From Alphaproteobacteria bacterium (lineage in GTDB: Bacteria > Pseudomonadota > Alphaproteobacteria > Rs-D84), in contig JAEEQU010000037.1 in assembly GCA_016285415.1 (NCBI GenBank), positions 1 through 10,200 on the forward strand: a stretch of DNA of 10,200 nt. The letters run 5' to 3'. Below are positions 6,759 to 10,200 of the stretch, one piece after another. The notes under the pieces are model-generated. The model saw only the letters and a program-made list of their open reading frames with translations, was not told the origin of the DNA and made no database searches. Position 1 is the stretch's first letter. Every line of letters starts with the position of its first letter. The translations under genes were made by a program, and so were the position numbers.

Positions 6759-9700
6759 ATGGACGGACAATTTATTCATCTTCATACGCATAGCCGACTT
6801 TCCATAGGGGCAAGTACCTTAAAGGTCAAGAAAATACCAGAATTATGCAAAGAATATGGCATGTTTGCCTGTGCAATTACCGATACGAATATGATGTCGG
6901 GATGTGCGGAATTTTCTGATGTGATGCCAAACGCCAAGGTTCAACCAATTATTGGGGTTGAAATTACATTAAATCAACATACGGCAGATCCAAAAATACT
7001 GCGCCAAAATTCGTTATCTAAAATTGTTCTGTTGGCGCAGAATCACGAAGGTTATCTGAACTTATGTGAACTTAGTCGGATAATGTACATGCGTGATGAA
7101 AATCATCATTTGGGACCATATATAACATTTGAAGAATTACAGGCGCGTTCGCAGGGAATAATTTGCTTGTCTGGTGCGCATGCGGGGCCAATGGGGATGG
7201 CGGTGCTAAATGGTCAAGATGGACTTGCACGTGAATATGCCGAAAAATTAAGCAATATTTTCCCAGAACGTTTTTATATTGAAATCCAACGGCATGGATT
7301 GGATGCAGAAATCAAAACAGAACCAGTATTTTTAGATGTCGCGAAACAATTGAATTTGCCGATTGTTGCGACAAATGATGTGTGTTTTGCCAAGGCATCT
7401 GATTACGAGGCTGCCGATGCATTAAGTTGTGTGTTGGGGCAAACCAAGGTCATAGATCCAGAACGTCCACGTAAATCATCAGAACAATATTTTAAATCGT
7501 CCGCCGAAATGTGCGAATTGTTTTCGGATTTACCAGAAGCAATTGAGAACACAGTGTTAATTGCGAAACGTTGTGCATTTTATGTTAATGTAAAAGAAAA
7601 ACCGTTGTTGCCACGATTTGGTGATAACTTTGATGCAGAATGCCAGATGTTGCGTGATAATACAATGGCTGGGCTTACCGCCAGATTAGATCAATGTAAT
7701 ATTACCGATAGACAGCCCTATTTTGACCAAGCAAATTACGAATTGGATGTAATTATTGGAATGGGATTTCCGGGGTATTTCTTGATAGTTGCAGATTACA
7801 TTGATTGGTGTCGTCGGCATGATATTTTAACAGGCCCTGGTCGTGGTTCTGGCGCAGGTTCTATTGTGGCATGGGCGCTGGGGATAACACATGTTAATCC
7901 GTTGCAGTATGGGCTATTATTTGAACGTTTCTTGAATCCAGACCGTATTTCTATGCCTGATTTTGATGTGGACTTTGAACCAAATGGTATAGAACAGGTA
8001 TTGGCATATATTTGCGATAAGTACGGACATGATTCTGTATGCCGTATTATTACATTTGGCAGTTTGCAGGCCCGTGGCGCAATTCGTGATGTTGGACGGG
8101 TTTATGGTATTCCGTATTCTAAATCAGATCGGTTGTCAAAAATGATACCACCAGATGCGAAGATATTAAAAGATGCCATTGATAAATCGCAAGAAATTCA
8201 AAATGTGTTAAATACAGATTCTGATATGAACAAGGTCGTTTCTATTGCCGAAGAATTAGAAGGTGCATTTAGAAACCTTGGGCAACATGCGTGCGGTGTT
8301 GTTATTGGGGACCGTCCAACAACCAAAATTGCACCGGTATATCGCGACCCTGCGAACCCGTTGCCATCGTGTCAATTTGATGGGCATTACTTGGAATCCG
8401 CGGGTTTGATTAAGTTTGACTTTTTGGGATTGGAAACACTGGTTGTATTAAAGTATGCAACAAAGTTAATTCAAAAGACGCAACAGGTAAATATTAATCT
8501 TGATGAAATACCAACAGATGACGCAAAAACATTGGAACTGTGGCAATCAGGTATGACCGAAGGTATATTCCAATTTGATGCCCCGTTTGTTCAGCAGACA
8601 TTGCGTAAAATGCACCCAACAAGTTTCTTGGAAATATCGGCATTGAACGCATTAAACCGCCCAGGTCCAATTGCGTTTATCCCGCAATTTATTGCGCGTA
8701 TGCATGGTGAAGAAAAAATTGAATATGTTCACCCCAAGGCAGAACCAATTTTAAAGGAAACATACGGCATTATTGTTTATCAAGAACAGGTTATGCAATT
8801 AACACGCGCATTGGCGGGATTCACGCGTGGTGAATCAGATACTGTGCGTAAAGCGATGGGTAAAAAGAAATTAGACCTGCTGGCCAAATTAGAGGTTAAA
8901 TTCCTTGAGGGGTGTAAAAAAGAAGGAACATTGGACGAAGCAACCGCAAAAGATTTGTGGGAAAAGTTTAAAGAGTTTGCAAAATACGCATTTAATAAAT
9001 CACACGCGATTGCGTATTCTGTCGTGGCGAACCAATGTGCGTATCTTAAGGCACATTTCCCAGCGGAATTTTTGGCAGCATCTATGTCCAGTAATATGAA
9101 CGATACGGATCAGTTGGCGTTATTTGTGGATGACGCAAAATCTAATTTTGGTATTCAAATTGTGCCACCAGATATTAATCAAAGTGAATCTTTGTTCACG
9201 GTTAAAAATGGCAAGATTATATATGCATTGGCGGCGATTAAGGGGGTTGGTGTTACCGCCACAGACGCGTTTATCGCAGAACGTGGCAAGGGCGAATTTA
9301 AAAATCTGACCGATTTTGCAAAACGGTGTGCACCATTTATGAATAAACGAATTTTGGAAGCATTCGCACGCGTTGGGGTTTTAGATTCATTGAATCCGAA
9401 TCGCGCAGAAATATATATGAACGCAGATATGATTTTGTCTTATGCGTCTAAATCACGCGAAGGCGCGAATACATTGTCGTTGTTTGCAAATACGGTTGAA
9501 GATGATGTTAGCGAAGATCGTTTGTCCAAAAACCTGGTTAAAACAACGCCGTGGACATTTGGTCAGAAACTTGAAAATGAACTTGCGGCACTTGGGTTTT
9601 ACATATCGGCACATCCATTAGATCAATATAAGCACTTAATACAACGTGAAAATTTAACAACCAGTGCGACACTTGCGTCGGTCGCGGATCGTGCAAGTGT

Positions 9701-10166
9701 GCGTATTGCGGCAAACATAAACTCATTTTCACATCGTCGGACCAAGGCGGGTAAAGATATGCTGACCATCAGTGCATCAGATAGTTTTGGAAATATTGAT
9801 GCGGTTGTGTTTGGCGATGCGGTACCTGATTTGGCCGCGGTATTGGCCACAGAAAATGTTGTTGTGTTGTCTGGGCGCGCATCAAATCGTGACGACAGGG
9901 TTTCTGTATTTGTAGATTCTATTATTCCGTTGACGCAATGGGTTGCGCGTATTGCCAAGAAACTTGTTCTAGAAATTCGTAGCAAATCTGTGTTGGCAGA
10001 TATCAAGAAAGCGTTAAGTACCCTGCCCGCTGGGAAAACCAAAGTTGTTCTGAATCTTTATTCTGGTGACAAAAAGACAACACTTGAATTAAAAGGCGGC
10101 GTTGAACTTGGAAAAACAACAATTAGCGACTTTGCTGGATTGGGAATAAAGGTGAATATAGAATAA
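6759..10166 (+). CDS. dnaE: DNA polymerase III alpha subunit (replicative polymerase)
   Basis: This is the catalytic subunit of the replicative polymerase, 1135 aa (E. coli 1160). ATG 6759 is chosen because MDGQFIHLHTHS matches DnaE N-termini and the upstream frame lies in the secA terminator. Domains in order: PHP (about 5-275; HLHTHS at 7-12, but AITDTN at 39-44 and TNDVCF at 205-210 lack the usual histidines); polymerase core with GPGRGSGAGSIVAWALG (359-375); catalytic aspartates D401 and D403 in MPDFDVDF and D554 in IKFDFLGLETL; KYAFNKSHAIAYS (742-754); helix-hairpin-helix around IKGVGVTATDAF (827-838); a clamp-binding motif TLSLF (905-909); an OB fold (about 980-1055); and a C-terminal tau-binding region. 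All polymerase residues are intact. The degraded PHP metal site suggests proofreading by a separate DnaQ. No Shine-Dalgarno sequence precedes the ATG. The stop overlaps the next gene's start. Confidence 0.98.
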   Translation: MDGQFIHLHTHSRLSIGASTLKVKKIPELCKEYGMFACAITDTNMMSGCAEFSDVMPNAKVQPIIGVEITLNQHTADPKILRQNSLSKIVLLAQNHEGYLNLCELSRIMYMRDENHHLGPYITFEELQARSQGIICLSGAHAGPMGMAVLNGQDGLAREYAEKLSNIFPERFYIEIQRHGLDAEIKTEPVFLDVAKQLNLPIVATNDVCFAKASDYEAADALSCVLGQTKVIDPERPRKSSEQYFKSSAEMCELFSDLPEAIENTVLIAKRCAFYVNVKEKPLLPRFGDNFDAECQMLRDNTMAGLTARLDQCNITDRQPYFDQANYELDVIIGMGFPGYFLIVADYIDWCRRHDILTGPGRGSGAGSIVAWALGITHVNPLQYGLLFERFLNPDRISMPDFDVDFEPNGIEQVLAYICDKYGHDSVCRIITFGSLQARGAIRDVGRVYGIPYSKSDRLSKMIPPDAKILKDAIDKSQEIQNVLNTDSDMNKVVSIAEELEGAFRNLGQHACGVVIGDRPTTKIAPVYRDPANPLPSCQFDGHYLESAGLIKFDFLGLETLVVLKYATKLIQKTQQVNINLDEIPTDDAKTLELWQSGMTEGIFQFDAPFVQQTLRKMHPTSFLEISALNALNRPGPIAFIPQFIARMHGEEKIEYVHPKAEPILKETYGIIVYQEQVMQLTRALAGFTRGESDTVRKAMGKKKLDLLAKLEVKFLEGCKKEGTLDEATAKDLWEKFKEFAKYAFNKSHAIAYSVVANQCAYLKAHFPAEFLAASMSSNMNDTDQLALFVDDAKSNFGIQIVPPDINQSESLFTVKNGKIIYALAAIKGVGVTATDAFIAERGKGEFKNLTDFAKRCAPFMNKRILEAFARVGVLDSLNPNRAEIYMNADMILSYASKSREGANTLSLFANTVEDDVSEDRLSKNLVKTTPWTFGQKLENELAALGFYISAHPLDQYKHLIQRENLTTSATLASVADRASVRIAANINSFSHRRTKAGKDMLTISASDSFGNIDAVVFGDAVPDLAAVLATENVVVLSGRASNRDDRVSVFVDSIIPLTQWVARIAKKLVLEIRSKSVLADIKKALSTLPAGKTKVVLNLYSGDKKTTLELKGGVELGKTTISDFAGLGIKVNIE
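10150..10155 (+). promoter_or_regulatory. Ribosome binding site for the gene after dnaE
   Basis: AGGTGA, inside the last codons of dnaE, ends 10 nt before the ATG at 10166. This good spacing supports that ATG as a real start. Confidence 0.6.
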
Positions 10167-10200
10167 TGAAACATATACCTGTGCTTTTAAATGCTGTTTT
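10166..10200 (+). CDS. rsmH: Start of probable 16S rRNA m4C1402 methyltransferase RsmH (3'-partial)
   Basis: Only 11 codons are in the window: MKHIPVLLNAV. The HxPVLLxxV pattern is the characteristic beginning of RsmH (MraW), the SAM-dependent enzyme that N4-methylates C1402 of 16S rRNA in the decoding centre. The A of its ATG is the last base of the dnaE stop (ATAATG), which implies translational coupling with dnaE. RsmH usually starts the division and cell wall (dcw) cluster, so ftsL and ftsI may follow beyond the edge. The identification rests on very few residues. Confidence 0.65.
   Translation, partial: MKHIPVLLNAV

Noticed and set aside
8905..10042. Extra ORFs overlapping the dnaE 3' half, including a 139-codon minus-strand frame
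   Set aside because: The conserved DnaE frame explains the sequence. The 139-codon frame is an antisense shadow with no start context.

Overview
The window looks like a chromosomal segment from a host- or gut-associated, AT-leaning alphaproteobacterium, possibly one of the uncultivated gut lineages related to RF32/Enterousia. That placement is inference. It rests on the style of the SecA and DnaE proteins, the AT-rich intergenic DNA, and a very large Thr/Ser/Gly- and Cys-rich exported protein of a kind I associate with those lineages. All closed genes end in TAA, and nothing suggests a non-standard code.

Layout: (1) Nt 1-3590, plus strand, hold the 3' part of a giant secreted or surface protein gene that is still open at the left edge. 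In order it encodes about five bacterial Ig-like modules, an InlB/Listeria-Bacteroides-type repeat, a long cysteine-rich region resembling eukaryotic GCC2/GCC3 or ephrin-receptor-like repeats (with an internal 84-residue duplication), and a compact C-terminal domain of about 66 residues. A strong intrinsic terminator follows at 3607-3642. (2) Nt 3643-4044 are an AT-rich divergent control region. It holds a small minus-strand ORF (71 aa, unknown function), an imperfect inverted repeat in that ORF's presumed leader, and two outward-facing sigma70-type promoters whose -35 boxes overlap, one for the small ORF and one for secA. (3) Nt 4045-6648 encode complete SecA (867 aa), closed by a perfect 10-bp GAAA-loop terminator. 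(4) Nt 6759-10166 encode a complete DNA polymerase III alpha subunit, DnaE (1135 aa). Its promoter is weak and predicts a leaderless or nearly leaderless mRNA. (5) The dnaE stop codon overlaps by one base the ATG of a gene running off the right edge, whose first residues match RsmH, the 16S rRNA m4C1402 methyltransferase.

Functionally, SecA is the preprotein translocase motor and would be the natural exporter of the giant upstream protein, although the terminator between them argues against co-transcription. DnaE and the next gene appear translationally coupled. The housekeeping genes look intact and ordinary. The less explained parts are the mosaic surface protein and the compact divergent regulatory region with its small ORF.
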